16,724 nucleotides of DNA, taken from an uncultured Desulfarculaceae bacterium. GTDB lineage: Bacteria > Desulfobacterota > Desulfarculia > Desulfarculales > Desulfarculaceae. Shown here piece after piece: positions 1 to 8,633 of the stretch. The notes below the pieces were generated by a model, which made no database searches, was not told the DNA's origin, and worked only from the letters and a program-made list of their open reading frames with translations. The translations under genes and the position numbers were made by a program. How positions within the stretch are numbered: position 1 is the first letter of the stretch; each line of letters opens with the position of its first letter. The stretch is taken from NCBI GenBank assembly GCA_937908275.1, contig CALERA010000211.1, forward strand, positions 1 through 16,724. The letters run 5' to 3'.

Positions 1-646
1 GACTAGGCGCGAGTTCCTGGCGAGGCTTCCCCAGCGGCCCGACCTGGCCCCGGGGCCCATCCCGCCCCGGCCCGGCGGCCCGCCCCCTGACCTGGCCGCG
101 GCCCTGCTGGAGGCCCTGGCCGCCGGCGGCTGCGGGGTCCGGCGGGCGTCCACCGCCGGGGAGGCCCTGGACGCGGCCCTGGTCCTGGCCCGGGAGGCGG
201 GCGTCACCCGCCTGGGGCATCACGACCTGGGTCCGGAGCTGACCCCCCTGCTGCCGGCGGCGGCGCAACGGGTTGGCATCGAACTGGTGGAGGCCGGCGA
301 CGGCGACGAACAAGCCGTGGCCCTGGCCGAGCCCCTGGCCGCGGGCCTGACCCGGCCGGAGCTGGCCGTGGCCCAACTGGGGGCCCTGGTCCATCTGGCC
401 CGCCCGGGCGGCGGCCGGATGCTCTCGCTCCTGCCACCCCTGCACCTGGCCCTGGTCCACGCCCGGGACATCCTCTGGTCCCTGGACGACCTGGCCGCGC
501 GCCTTGACGCCTCAGACGATCCCCTGGCGGGCGGCTGGCCGGCCCTGACCCTGATCAGCGGCCCCAGCAAGACCGGGGACATCGAGGCGGTGATGGTGCG
601 GGGGGTGCACGGCCCCGGCCGGGTGGAGGTCATCGTCTGGGGCTAG
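1..646 (+). CDS. LUD-domain (LutC/YkgG-like) protein, 5' partial
   Basis: The reading frame is open from base 2 and ends at the TAG at 644-646, giving about 214 residues in the window. The C-terminal motif ISGPSKTGDIEAVMVRGVHG matches the LUD domain hallmark (GPS[KR]TxDIE, then GVHGP). LutC/YkgG proteins act with LutA and LutB in cytoplasmic lactate oxidation, and similar domains accompany other iron-sulfur oxidoreductases. The first visible residues, TRREFLARL, resemble the usual LutC N terminus (M-x-R-E-E-F/I-L-A-R-I), so I infer that only a few codons are missing. There is no cysteine cluster, so it is the LutC-type subunit rather than a LutB ferredoxin-like one. A linker of prolines and glycines lies near residues 15-30. 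Any lutA/lutB neighbours would be left of the window. The substrate is not determined by the sequence. Confidence 0.85.
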   Translation, partial: TRREFLARLPQRPDLAPGPIPPRPGGPPPDLAAALLEALAAGGCGVRRASTAGEALDAALVLAREAGVTRLGHHDLGPELTPLLPAAAQRVGIELVEAGDGDEQAVALAEPLAAGLTRPELAVAQLGALVHLARPGGGRMLSLLPPLHLALVHARDILWSLDDLAARLDASDDPLAGGWPALTLISGPSKTGDIEAVMVRGVHGPGRVEVIVWG

Positions 647-680
647 GCGCGGCCCGCCCAAGCCCTGGAAAGGCCAAGCG

Positions 681-709
681 TTGACAGCCCAGGCCCCGGG
701 GAGTAACCT
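681..709 (+). promoter_or_regulatory. sigma70-type promoter for the ClC gene
   Basis: There is a perfect -35 hexamer TTGACA at 681-686, a 17-base spacer and TAACCT at 704-709, which keeps the three most conserved -10 positions (T, A and final T). Transcription would start near 716, about 37 bases before the chosen GTG start of the ClC gene. It lies in the only gap between the LUD gene and clc, so the ClC gene is probably transcribed on its own. The call rests on consensus matching alone. Confidence 0.55.
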
Positions 710-752
710 AGCACCCTTGTAACAGCCTGTGCCTTTGTGCTGGGAGCCCGCC

Positions 753-2576
753 GTGGCCGACCGCAACCCCAATCCGCCCACCGAAACCTGCGAACTCGAC
801 TCCGGACGTTTCTCCTTTTTCGGGCGGGACGTGGCCCGGCGCATCGGCATCTCGGTGCTGATCGGCGTGGTCTCGGGCCTGGGGGCCCTGGCCTTCTTTG
901 TCTGCCTGGAGTGGCTGCGCTGGTATTGCCTGGGCTATCTGGCCGGCGCGCCGGCCCCAGCCCCGGCCGGCGAGCGCCTGGTCCACCTGGCGGTGGAGAC
1001 CCCCTACCGGGCCTGGGTGCTGTTCATCCTGCCGGTGCTGGGCGGACTGATCAGCGGCTTCGTGGTCTACACCTTCGCGCCCGAGGCCGAGGGGCATGGC
1101 ATGGACGCCATGATCGACTCCTTCCACAACCTCAAGGGCATCATCCGCACCCGGGTGCCCTACGTGAAATCCATCGCCTCCATCGTCACCCTGTCCACCG
1201 GCGGCTCGGCCGGCCGCGAGGGACCCATCGCCCAGATCGGGGCCGGCTTCGGCTCCTGGGTGGCCCGGGTGCTCAAGCTCTCCACCCGCGAGCGCCGCAT
1301 CTTCGTGCTGGCCGGCTGCGCGGCCGGCCTGGGGGCCATCTTCCGCGCCCCCCTGGGCGCGGCCATCACCTCGGTGGAGGTGCTCTACCGCGAGGACTTC
1401 GAGTCCGAGGCCATCATCCCCTGCGTCATCAGTTCGGTGATCGCCTACAGCCTGTTCACCTACTATTTCGGCTTCGAGCCCATCTTCTCCACCCCGCGCT
1501 TCGCCTTCCGCGATCCCCGCGAGCTGATCGCCTACGCGGTCCTGGGCCTGATCTGCGCCCCCATCGGCGGGTTCTACGTCAATTTCTTCTACGGCACCCG
1601 CAACTATTTCCGCAGGAAATTCGCCAAGGTTCCCCGCCATTTCCGCCCGGCCATCGGCGGGGCGGGCGTGGGCCTCATCGCCCTGGTGGTGCCCCAGGCC
1701 ATTGGCGGCGGCTACGGCTACCTCCAACTGGCCATCTACGGCGAACTGGCCATCTGGGTGATGCTCCTGGCCGCGGCGGCCAAGATCGTCACCACCAGCC
1801 TGACCATCGGCAGCGGGGGCAGCGGCGGCGTCTTCGGCCCCACCCTGTTCATCGGCGGCATGCTGGGCGGCGCGGTGGGCTTCGTGGGCCACGCCCTGTT
1901 TCCGGAGATCGTGCAGCAGCCAGGGGCCTACGTCCTGGTGGGCATGGCCGGGTTCTTCGCCGGGGTGGCCAAGGCCCCCCTGGGCGCGCTGTTGATGGTC
2001 TCGGAGATGACCTGGTCCTACGGCCTGCTGCCGCCCTTGATGCTGGTCTCGGTGATCGCCATCCTGTTCAACCGCTTCTCCAGCATCTACGAGAAGCAGT
2101 TGGCCAACAAGTTCCAGTCCCCGGCCCACGAGTGCGACCTGACCATCAACGTCATGAGCGAGATGACCGTCTCCCAGGTCTTCAAGCCCGAACAGGCCTT
2201 TGTCAAGCTGCGCTCGGACACCCGCTTCGCCGAGCTGCGGGCGGTCATCGCCTCCACCCGGCAGTACGTCTTCCCGGTGGTGGACGACGCCCAGCGCCTG
2301 ATCGGGGTGCTGCCGCTCAAGAATGTGCGCAACGTGATGTTCGAGGACTCCCTGAGCGACCTGGTGGTGGTGGGCGAGCTGGCCGCGCCGCCGGTGAGCC
2401 TGACCCTGGACCAGGACCTCAACAGCGCCCTGGTCAGCTTCCTGCAATCGGGCTACAACCAGATCCCGGTGGTGCGTTTCCAGGACGGCGGGCAACAGTT
2501 GTTGGGCATGCTCAGCCACGAGGACGTGATCGCCGCCTACCACGAAGAGGTCAGCCGCCGCACCCAGGCCGAATAG
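753..2576 (+). CDS. ClC-family chloride channel/transporter with CBS domain pair
   Basis: The product is a 607-residue inner-membrane anion channel or Cl-/H+ exchanger of the ClC family. Residues about 30-450 form the hydrophobic ClC core. The filter motif GREGP (154-158) supplies the external gating glutamate E156, and GSGGSGGVFGP supplies the GxFxP element. The first filter segment reads GHGMD instead of the GSGIP of E. coli ClcA. Residues about 470-595 form two CBS motifs, which in other proteins bind adenine nucleotides and tune gating. The position aligned by eye with the internal proton glutamate (E203 in E. coli) appears to be valine, as in many channel-type ClCs. I chose GTG 753 over GTG 729 because GGGAG lies six bases upstream of 753, while 729 has no suitably spaced ribosome site. 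The gene stands alone behind its own promoter. Confidence 0.93.
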   Translation: MADRNPNPPTETCELDSGRFSFFGRDVARRIGISVLIGVVSGLGALAFFVCLEWLRWYCLGYLAGAPAPAPAGERLVHLAVETPYRAWVLFILPVLGGLISGFVVYTFAPEAEGHGMDAMIDSFHNLKGIIRTRVPYVKSIASIVTLSTGGSAGREGPIAQIGAGFGSWVARVLKLSTRERRIFVLAGCAAGLGAIFRAPLGAAITSVEVLYREDFESEAIIPCVISSVIAYSLFTYYFGFEPIFSTPRFAFRDPRELIAYAVLGLICAPIGGFYVNFFYGTRNYFRRKFAKVPRHFRPAIGGAGVGLIALVVPQAIGGGYGYLQLAIYGELAIWVMLLAAAAKIVTTSLTIGSGGSGGVFGPTLFIGGMLGGAVGFVGHALFPEIVQQPGAYVLVGMAGFFAGVAKAPLGALLMVSEMTWSYGLLPPLMLVSVIAILFNRFSSIYEKQLANKFQSPAHECDLTINVMSEMTVSQVFKPEQAFVKLRSDTRFAELRAVIASTRQYVFPVVDDAQRLIGVLPLKNVRNVMFEDSLSDLVVVGELAAPPVSLTLDQDLNSALVSFLQSGYNQIPVVRFQDGGQQLLGMLSHEDVIAAYHEEVSRRTQAE

Positions 2577-2699
2577 CCCCGCCCGCCCACCCCCAACAGC
2601 CCCGCTCTCTCTGCTTGACGCCGTCCATCCGCGCCCCCCGCGCGCCCTGGCCCAGGCGTCCCGTCACCCGGATGCCTTGGTTCGCGGCGCAGATTCCAT

Positions 2700-2727
2700 T
2701 TGCCAGCGCCGACCAGAATGCTATTCT
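2700..2727 (+). promoter_or_regulatory. possible promoter for the acyl-CoA synthetase operon
   Basis: TTGCCA (2700-2705; five of six matches to the -35 consensus) and TATTCT (2722-2727; four of six to the -10) are separated by 16 bases. They lie in the 194-base gap before the operon start. The local drop in GC supports a promoter. The rest of the gap (2577-2699) is cytosine-rich and shows no convincing terminator or other element. Confidence 0.35.
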
Positions 2728-2770
2728 GAAAAAGATCCGCCCCACCAAGCCCTGATGGGAGGGAATCAAG

Positions 2771-4876
2771 TTGTTCGAAGCCTTCTTCCGACCCCGGCAG
2801 GTGGCGGTCATCGGCGCCTCCAGTCAGCCCGGCAAGGTCGGCTACGACGTGCTCTACAACCTGGTCAAACGTGGCTTCGGCGGCCAGGTCTATCCGGTCA
2901 ACCCCAACGCCGACACCATCCTGGACACCCCGGTGGTCAGGGAGATCAGCCAGTTGCCCCGGGGACTGGACCTGGCGGTGGTGTCGGTCAAGGCCAAGCT
3001 GGTGCCCCAGGCGGTGCGCGAACTGGCGGCCATCGGCACCCAGGCGGTGGTGGTGGTCTCGGCCGGCTTCAAGGAAGTCGGCGGCCGGGGACGCGAGCTG
3101 GAGAACGAGCTCAAGGAGGTGGTGCAGGCCAACCCCGGCCTGCGCCTGATCGGGCCCAACTGCATCGGCATCATGGACACCACCTCCAACCTCAACGCCA
3201 GCTTCGCCGGGAGCATGCCCCGGCCCGGCCGCCTGGGCTTCTTCTCCCAGTCCGGGGCCATGGGCCTGGCCATCCTGGACTGGTCGCTGGACAACAACAT
3301 CGGCTTCTCCAAGTTCATCAGCCTGGGCAACAAGGTGGACCTGACCGAGGTCGAGATCCTGGAGATGATGGCCGCCGACCCGGAGACCAAGGTCATCCTG
3401 GGCTACCTGGAGGCGGTGGAGGACGGCCGGCGCTTCATGCAGGTGGCCAAGGAGGTCACCCGGGTCAAGCCGGTGGTGCTGGTCAAGAGCGGCGTCACCA
3501 GCGCCGGGGCCCGGGCCGCCAGCAGCCACACCGGGGCCCTGGCCGGGGCCGACGCGGCCTATGACGCCGCCTTCCGCCAGTGCGGGGTCTTGCGGGTCCA
3601 CACCATGCGCCAGCTCTTCGGCCTGGCCACCGCCCTGGCCCACCAGGCCCTGCCCAGCGGCCCGGGCCTGGCCATCCTGACCAACAGCGGCGGTCCGGGC
3701 ATCATCTGCGCCGACGCGGCCGAGGGCCACGGCCTGCACCTGGCGGTGCTGCGGCCGGAGGTGGCCGACGAGTTGCGCGGCTTCCTGCCGGCCATCGCCA
3801 GCGTCTACAACCCGGTGGACATCACCGGCGGCGCGCCGGCCGAGCTCTACCGCCGCTCCCTGGAGGCGATCCAGGACGACCCCGGGGTCAACGCCACGGT
3901 GGTGATCATGACCCCCACCGCCACCCTGAAGGCCGAGGACGTGGCCCGGGAGCTGGCCCAGGTCCCGATCAAGGACAAGCCGGTCTTCACCGCCATGATG
4001 GGCTCCCACTCGGTGCACGAGGGGCGCGACCTGTGCATGAAGCACGGCCTGCCCACCTACGAGTTCCCCGAGGACGCGGTCACCGCCCTGGCCGGCATGC
4101 TGGACTATCGCCGCTGGCGGACCCAGAAGCCCCGGGAGCCGGAGCTGGTGGCCGGGGACAAGGACAAGGTGGCGGACATCATCGCCGCCGCCCGCCGCCA
4201 GGGCCGGCGCAACCTGGGCGAGACCGAGGCCCGGGAGTGCTTCGCGGCCTATGGGGTGCCGGTGGCCCGCTCCCTGCCCGCTTCCACCAGCGAGGAAGCC
4301 GTGGCCGCCGCGCGGGAGTTGGGCCTGCCGGTGGTGATGAAGATCGACTCGCCGGCCATCAGCCACAAGAGCGACGTGGGCGGGGTCATGGTGGGCCTGG
4401 GCAGCCAGGGCGCGGTGGCCGAGGCCTTCCACGAGATGACCAGCCGCATCCGCCGGGTCCAGCCCGACGCCTGGGTGCGTGGGGTGCTGGTGCAGGAGAT
4501 GGTCCGGGGCGGACGCGAAACCATCGTGGGCCTGTCGCGCGATCCCCAGTTCGGCCCCCTGCTGATGTTCGGCCTGGGCGGCATCTACGTGGAGGTGCTC
4601 AAGGACGTCTCCTTCCGGGTGGCGCCCATCGCCCGGGTGGAGGCCGAGGAGATGATCCGGGGCATCCGCTCCTTCGCCCTGCTGCGCGGGGTGCGGGGCG
4701 AGTCCCCGGCCGATCTCGCCGCCCTGGCCGGAGTGCTGGTGGCCATCTCCAGCCTGGCCCACGACTTCCCGGACCTGGCCGAGGCCGACATCAACCCGCT
4801 TCTGGTTCTGCCCCGCGGCCAGGGGGCCATGGCCGTGGACGCCCGAATCGCCCTGACTCCGGCGAAGGGAGAATAA
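2771..4876 (+). CDS. Acetate/acyl-CoA ligase (ADP-forming), fused alpha-beta type
   Basis: The 701-residue protein matches the usual length of single-chain NDP-forming acyl-CoA synthetases, which interconvert acyl-CoA + ADP + Pi and free acid + CoA + ATP in the cytoplasm. The CoA-binding Rossmann domain spans about 1-130 (VAVIGASSQPGKVGYD near the start). Succinyl-CoA-ligase-like domains follow at about 150-460, with the phosphohistidine motif SSHTGALAG (His253). An ATP-grasp domain occupies about 475-700, including ISHKSDVGGV, whose histidine is conserved in archaeal Acd beta subunits. There is no GNAT acetyltransferase domain, so it is not a Pat/PatZ protein-acetylating enzyme. The start is TTG 2771, supported by GGGAGGG six to seven bases upstream. 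It is followed after three bases by the P-loop/DRTGG gene, so the two form an operon. It probably makes ATP from acetyl-CoA or activates acids; substrate specificity cannot be read from sequence. Confidence 0.92.
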   Translation: MFEAFFRPRQVAVIGASSQPGKVGYDVLYNLVKRGFGGQVYPVNPNADTILDTPVVREISQLPRGLDLAVVSVKAKLVPQAVRELAAIGTQAVVVVSAGFKEVGGRGRELENELKEVVQANPGLRLIGPNCIGIMDTTSNLNASFAGSMPRPGRLGFFSQSGAMGLAILDWSLDNNIGFSKFISLGNKVDLTEVEILEMMAADPETKVILGYLEAVEDGRRFMQVAKEVTRVKPVVLVKSGVTSAGARAASSHTGALAGADAAYDAAFRQCGVLRVHTMRQLFGLATALAHQALPSGPGLAILTNSGGPGIICADAAEGHGLHLAVLRPEVADELRGFLPAIASVYNPVDITGGAPAELYRRSLEAIQDDPGVNATVVIMTPTATLKAEDVARELAQVPIKDKPVFTAMMGSHSVHEGRDLCMKHGLPTYEFPEDAVTALAGMLDYRRWRTQKPREPELVAGDKDKVADIIAAARRQGRRNLGETEARECFAAYGVPVARSLPASTSEEAVAAARELGLPVVMKIDSPAISHKSDVGGVMVGLGSQGAVAEAFHEMTSRIRRVQPDAWVRGVLVQEMVRGGRETIVGLSRDPQFGPLLMFGLGGIYVEVLKDVSFRVAPIARVEAEEMIRGIRSFALLRGVRGESPADLAALAGVLVAISSLAHDFPDLAEADINPLLVLPRGQGAMAVDARIALTPAKGE

Positions 4877-4879
4877 ACC

Positions 4880-5947
4880 ATGCAGATCGTGTACGTGGGC
4901 TCCACCGCCAGCCATTCCGGCAAGAACCTGCTCTGCCTGGGCCTGGGCCGGCGGCTGAAGGACGACGGGGTGGCCTTCGCCTTCAGCAAGCCCTACGGCG
5001 GCAATCCCCTGAAGGCCAACGACGCCTACACCGACGCCGACGCCTGGCTGATCAACGAGACCCTGGGCCTGGGCCAGAGCCCGGAGCAGTGCTGCCCGGT
5101 GGTGCGCACCCAGGACCTGGTGGCCCACTCCCTGCGCCACCAGGCCGGCGACCTGATGTCCGTCATCCGCGCCTCCTGCCAGGACCTGGCCTCGGGCAAG
5201 GAGCTGCTGCTCCTGGCCGGCGGCGGCACCCTGGCCTCGGGCGCGGTCTGCGGCATCAGCGGCTACCAGGTCACGGAGCAACTGGGGGCGCGGGTGCTCC
5301 TGGTGGATCGCTACGAAAACGGCTTCTACCTCGACCACCTGCTGCACGCCCGCGACTGCCTGGGCGAGCGCCTGCTGGGGGTGGTGATCAACTCCCTGGA
5401 CCAGGAGATGAACGCCGCCCTGGAGGAGACGGTGCTGCCCTACCTGGCGGACGAGGGGATCAAGGTCTTCGGGCGGCTGCCCCGGGACCAGGTCCTGGGC
5501 GCCCTGGCGGTGGCGGACCTGGTGGAGATGCTGGGCGGCAAGCTCCTGAGCGGGGCCAAATTCGCCGACCGCCTGGCCACCCGCTTCTTCATCGGGGCCA
5601 TGCAGGTGCGCCATGCCTCCAAGTTCTTCGGCGGGGTGCGGGACTTCGCCTGCATCGTGGGCGGCGACCGGCCGGACATGCAGATGGCGGCCATCGAGGG
5701 CGGCGCGGCCTGCCTGATCTTGACCGGCAACCTCTACCCCAGCGAGATCATCCTGAGCCGGGCCGAGGAGCACGAGGTGCCGGTGCTGGTGGTGCGCGAC
5801 GACACCTTCAGCGTGGCCCACCGCCTGGAGCGCCTGCGCGAGGCCGCTCCCCTGCGGGCCGGGGCCAAGGTCGAACGCGGGCTGAAACTGGTGTTGGAGG
5901 GGATGGACTGGGCCGGACTCTACGCGGCCCTGGGCCTGAAGGGCTGA
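4880..5947 (+). CDS. BioD-like P-loop plus DRTGG domain protein (phosphotransacetylase-family, COG0857 type)
   Basis: The 355-residue protein has a BioD/CobQ-like P-loop NTPase domain (about 1-205) and a DRTGG-type domain (about 210-325, with GGDRPDMQMAAIEGGAACL). This is the architecture of the N-terminal part of long bacterial phosphotransacetylases but without the catalytic Pta domain, so it should not be called a phosphotransacetylase enzyme. Such proteins often sit beside ADP-forming acyl-CoA synthetases, and a regulatory or sensing role for the neighbour is inference. The Walker A region GSTASHSGKN ends in Asn16, where Thr or Ser normally binds magnesium. ATG 4880 lies three bases after the upstream stop, with GGGAG as ribosome site, so translation is probably coupled. 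The gene ends six bases from the convergent TPR gene. Confidence 0.82.
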   Translation: MQIVYVGSTASHSGKNLLCLGLGRRLKDDGVAFAFSKPYGGNPLKANDAYTDADAWLINETLGLGQSPEQCCPVVRTQDLVAHSLRHQAGDLMSVIRASCQDLASGKELLLLAGGGTLASGAVCGISGYQVTEQLGARVLLVDRYENGFYLDHLLHARDCLGERLLGVVINSLDQEMNAALEETVLPYLADEGIKVFGRLPRDQVLGALAVADLVEMLGGKLLSGAKFADRLATRFFIGAMQVRHASKFFGGVRDFACIVGGDRPDMQMAAIEGGAACLILTGNLYPSEIILSRAEEHEVPVLVVRDDTFSVAHRLERLREAAPLRAGAKVERGLKLVLEGMDWAGLYAALGLKG

Positions 5948-5953
5948 ACCGGC

Positions 5954-7282
5954 TCAATCAGACATGGACTGACGGCGGGTGATGGCCTCGCCCAGTTGGC
6001 GCTCCTCCCGGGCCAGGTCCATCAGGCCCATGGATTCCAGCAGGCTGGCCATCTCCTCGCGCACCCACATCTGGCGGGGGGCCAGGCTCACCGCGTGGCG
6101 GCCTTGGCTCAAGCCATCCTCCATCCGTCCGGCCTCCACCTGCAACCGGGCCATGGCGAAGAATATCTCCGGCGAGCGGTCGTTCATGTGCACCGCCTTG
6201 CGCAGGCTCTCCATGGCCTCGGCCCGTTTGCCCTGGGCGTGGCGCACCAGGCCCATGATGTAGTGGCAGCGCCAGTCGTCGCCGTAGATTGGCAGCAGCT
6301 TCTCCGCCCGGGCCAAGGCCAGCTTGATCTGGCCGCTTTTCAAGAGCACCCCCACCATGCCCAACTCGGTCTCGATATGTTCGGGATTGGCCTTGGCGGC
6401 TTCCAACTGCTTGGCCAACTGGCCATGCCAAATGGCCTGTTCGCTGTTGCCGACCTGGGAATAGGCCTTGGCCAGCAGGTTCTGCCCCTTGATGTCGGTG
6501 GCGTCCAGATCCACCGCCTGGCGCAGGGTTTCCAGGGCCTCCTGGGGCCGGCCGTCCTCCAGCAGAAGCTCTCCGCGCAGGGCGAACAGGCCGGTGATGC
6601 CGGGGTTGGCCTCCAGGGCCTTGTCCACCAGGGGTAAAGCCTGGGCCCGGCGTCCCACCACGGCCAGTTGGTAGATGGCCTTTTGCAGCTCCTCGGGATC
6701 GCCCGGGTTCTTTTCCACCGACCGCAGGGCCTTGGCCAGGGTGCCGACCTTGGCCGCCTCCAGTTGCTTGCCCATGGCCCGCAGGTTGAAGGTCTGCTGC
6801 TCGTAAAGGTCCGGGGCCAGGGGCTCGTGGACCAGGGCCTGCTCCAGGACCTCCATGGCCCGCTTGAACAGGTTGTTGTAGCGCAGGACCACCGCCGCCA
6901 GACGAATCACGTCCGGCCGGCGCGGATTCTGGCGCAGGGCCGCCTCGGCGTGGGGCAGCGAGGCCTTGTAATGCCCGGTGTCGTAGAATTCGCGGGCCAG
7001 GCGCAGGTGGGACTCCGCGTCGTCGGATTTTTTGCGCAGGGTCTGCAGGGCGGTGACGATGGCCTGCTGCTTGCGGGCCTCCTCGGCCAGACCCATCTCC
7101 TGGAACAGCGCGGCCAGGCCCTCGTAGCCCTCCACCAGTTCGGGCCATTCATTGATCAGGTGACGATACACCTCCAACGAGGCGGAAAAGCGCCTGGCGT
7201 TGAGCAGCCGCCGACCTTCCAGCAGCATCGCCTTCTGGCGCGAACCGGTCAGGAGCATCCAAAGTTTGATCAGCCACGACAT
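5954..7282 (-). CDS. Tetratricopeptide-repeat protein
   Basis: The 442-residue protein is built almost entirely of TPR helices. Recognisable repeats include ASLPHAEAALRQNPRRPDV, RAMEVLEQALVHEPLAPDL, QALPLVDKALEANPGITGL, EALETLRQAVDLDATDIKG and AMESLRKAVHMNDRSPEIF. The first 15 residues (MSWLIKLWMLLTG) are hydrophobic and could anchor it weakly in the membrane, but a cleavage site is not obvious. TPR solenoids usually hold protein partners; no catalytic domain is visible, so the function is unknown. Its ATG is preceded by GGAGG nine bases upstream. It is divergent from ispDF and convergent, with a six-base gap, with the acyl-CoA synthetase operon. A role in assembly or secretion would be speculation. 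Confidence 0.88.
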   Translation of the reverse strand: MSWLIKLWMLLTGSRQKAMLLEGRRLLNARRFSASLEVYRHLINEWPELVEGYEGLAALFQEMGLAEEARKQQAIVTALQTLRKKSDDAESHLRLAREFYDTGHYKASLPHAEAALRQNPRRPDVIRLAAVVLRYNNLFKRAMEVLEQALVHEPLAPDLYEQQTFNLRAMGKQLEAAKVGTLAKALRSVEKNPGDPEELQKAIYQLAVVGRRAQALPLVDKALEANPGITGLFALRGELLLEDGRPQEALETLRQAVDLDATDIKGQNLLAKAYSQVGNSEQAIWHGQLAKQLEAAKANPEHIETELGMVGVLLKSGQIKLALARAEKLLPIYGDDWRCHYIMGLVRHAQGKRAEAMESLRKAVHMNDRSPEIFFAMARLQVEAGRMEDGLSQGRHAVSLAPRQMWVREEMASLLESMGLMDLAREERQLGEAITRRQSMSD

Positions 7283-7314
7283 CGCATCCCGCCTCCGGGG
7301 GGTTCTTCTCGGCC

Positions 7315-7343
7315 ATGATATACCAATGGCCTAAGGATTGCAG
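7315..7343 (-). promoter_or_regulatory. possible promoter for the TPR gene
   Basis: Read on the minus strand, CTGCAA (7343-7338) and TATCAT (7320-7315; five of six matches to TATAAT) are 17 bases apart, and a start point near 7308 would give a leader of about 25 bases. The -35 match is weak (three of six). The same 138-base divergent gap must also hold the ispDF promoter, for which I found no convincing hexamer pair. Confidence 0.3.
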
Positions 7344-7420
7344 CCACGGTCCGCTTCCGGCCGCTATTGCCCCGGGGGCGGGACGGTAATATCATGAAAG
7401 ACTTGAAGTGGAGGCGTTGC

Positions 7421-8629
7421 ATGGCGGAAATGGTGGTGGCGGTGGTTCCGGCGGCGGGCAGCGGGCGGCGCATGGGCAAAGATCAGCCCAAGCAGTTCCT
7501 GCCCCTGGCCGGTCTGCCGCTTTTGACCCGCACCCTGCTGGCCCTGGAGGCCGCCCCAGCGATCGACCGGGTGGTGGTGGTGGCCCCCCCGGGCCTGGAA
7601 GCCGAGACCCAGGCCCGCTGCGTCGCGCCCTTTGGCCTGGCCAAGGTGGTGCGGGTGGTGGCCGGCGGGGCCGAGCGCCAGGACAGCGTGGCCGCCGGAG
7701 CCAACGCCGCGGCCGAGCTGGGCGCCGCCTGGCTGGTGGTGCACGACGCGGCCCGGCCCCTGGCCCGGCCCGAAATTTTCGCCCAGACCCTGGCCGCGGC
7801 CCGGGAATGCGGCGCGGCCATCGCCGCCCTGCCCTGCGTGGACACCGTCAAGCAGGCCGACGACCAAGGCTCCATCGCCGCCACCCTGGACCGTGGCCGG
7901 CTCTGGCTGGCCCAGACTCCCCAGGTGGTAAACTTGGAGCTGTTTCGCCAGGCCCAGGCCGAGGCCCGGGCCCGGGGCCTGGTGGCCACCGACGAGGCCG
8001 GGCTGCTGGAGGCCCTGGGGCGCGAGGTGCGCCTGGTGCCGGGCGACCGGCGCAACCTGAAGATCACCACCAGGGAGGACCTGGCCTTGGCCGAGAACCT
8101 GCTGGGCGCGCGCGAGACCCGCAGCGGTCAGGGCCTGGACGTACACCGCCTGGCGCCGGACCGCCCCCTGATCCTGGGCGGGGTGAAGATCGACTTCGAG
8201 CTGGGCCTCTTGGGGCATTCCGACGCCGACGTGCTGACCCACGCGGTCATGGACGCCCTGCTGGCCGCGGCCGGGCTGGGCGACATCGGCCGGCATTTCC
8301 CGGACCGGGACCCGGCCTTCAAGGACGCCGACAGCCTGGTCCTGCTGGACCGGGTGCGGGAGCTGCTGGCCCGGGAGGGCTGGCGGCCGCTCTCGCTCAG
8401 CGTCACCTTGATGGCCCAACGCCCCAGGATCGCCCCCCACGCCCCGGCCATGGCCGCCAACCTGGCCCGGGTGCTGGGCCTGGAGACCCCGGCGGTCAAC
8501 GTGGCCGCCACCACCAGCGAGGGCCTGGGCTTCACCGGCCGGGGCGAGGGCATGGCCGCCCTGGCCCTGGCCAGCATCGCGCGCGACAACCCACCGCCCC
8601 CGGCGGTGAGCCAATATTCGGGAGCTTGA
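7421..8629 (+). CDS. ispDF: Bifunctional IspD/IspF (MEP cytidylyltransferase and MEcPP synthase)
   Basis: This fused enzyme carries out two steps of the MEP isoprenoid pathway: IspD makes CDP-methylerythritol from MEP and CTP, and IspF makes the cyclic diphosphate MEcPP. The IspD half is residues 1 to about 228, with the nucleotide-binding motif VVPAAGSGRRMG followed by QPKQF, then VVHDAARP. The IspF half is about 235-390, with GQGLDVH (Asp240 and His242) and HSDADVLTHA (His274). The Asp-to-His274 spacing of 34 equals that of the E. coli zinc site. ATTSEGLGFTGRGEG completes the IspF signature. I chose ATG 7421 because GGAGG stands six bases before it and the conserved N terminus starts at once; upstream candidates at 7367 (TTG) and 7394 (ATG) would add unconserved residues. 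At 402 residues it has the normal length for fused IspDF. cysS follows after four bases. Confidence 0.97.
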   Translation: MAEMVVAVVPAAGSGRRMGKDQPKQFLPLAGLPLLTRTLLALEAAPAIDRVVVVAPPGLEAETQARCVAPFGLAKVVRVVAGGAERQDSVAAGANAAAELGAAWLVVHDAARPLARPEIFAQTLAAARECGAAIAALPCVDTVKQADDQGSIAATLDRGRLWLAQTPQVVNLELFRQAQAEARARGLVATDEAGLLEALGREVRLVPGDRRNLKITTREDLALAENLLGARETRSGQGLDVHRLAPDRPLILGGVKIDFELGLLGHSDADVLTHAVMDALLAAAGLGDIGRHFPDRDPAFKDADSLVLLDRVRELLAREGWRPLSLSVTLMAQRPRIAPHAPAMAANLARVLGLETPAVNVAATTSEGLGFTGRGEGMAALALASIARDNPPPPAVSQYSGA

Positions 8630-8633
8630 TCGC

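Noticed and set aside
708..2755. Long minus-strand (708-2543) and plus-strand (737-2755) frames over the ClC gene
   Set aside because: Low-complexity Arg/Gly/Pro or His-rich products; the ClC frame has the filter motifs and CBS domains.
2537..5821. A 1094-codon open frame on the minus strand, opposite the acyl-CoA synthetase operon
   Set aside because: It is a GC-bias artefact: the product is a His/Gly/Ala/Gln-rich shadow without domains, while both plus-strand genes have clear family motifs.
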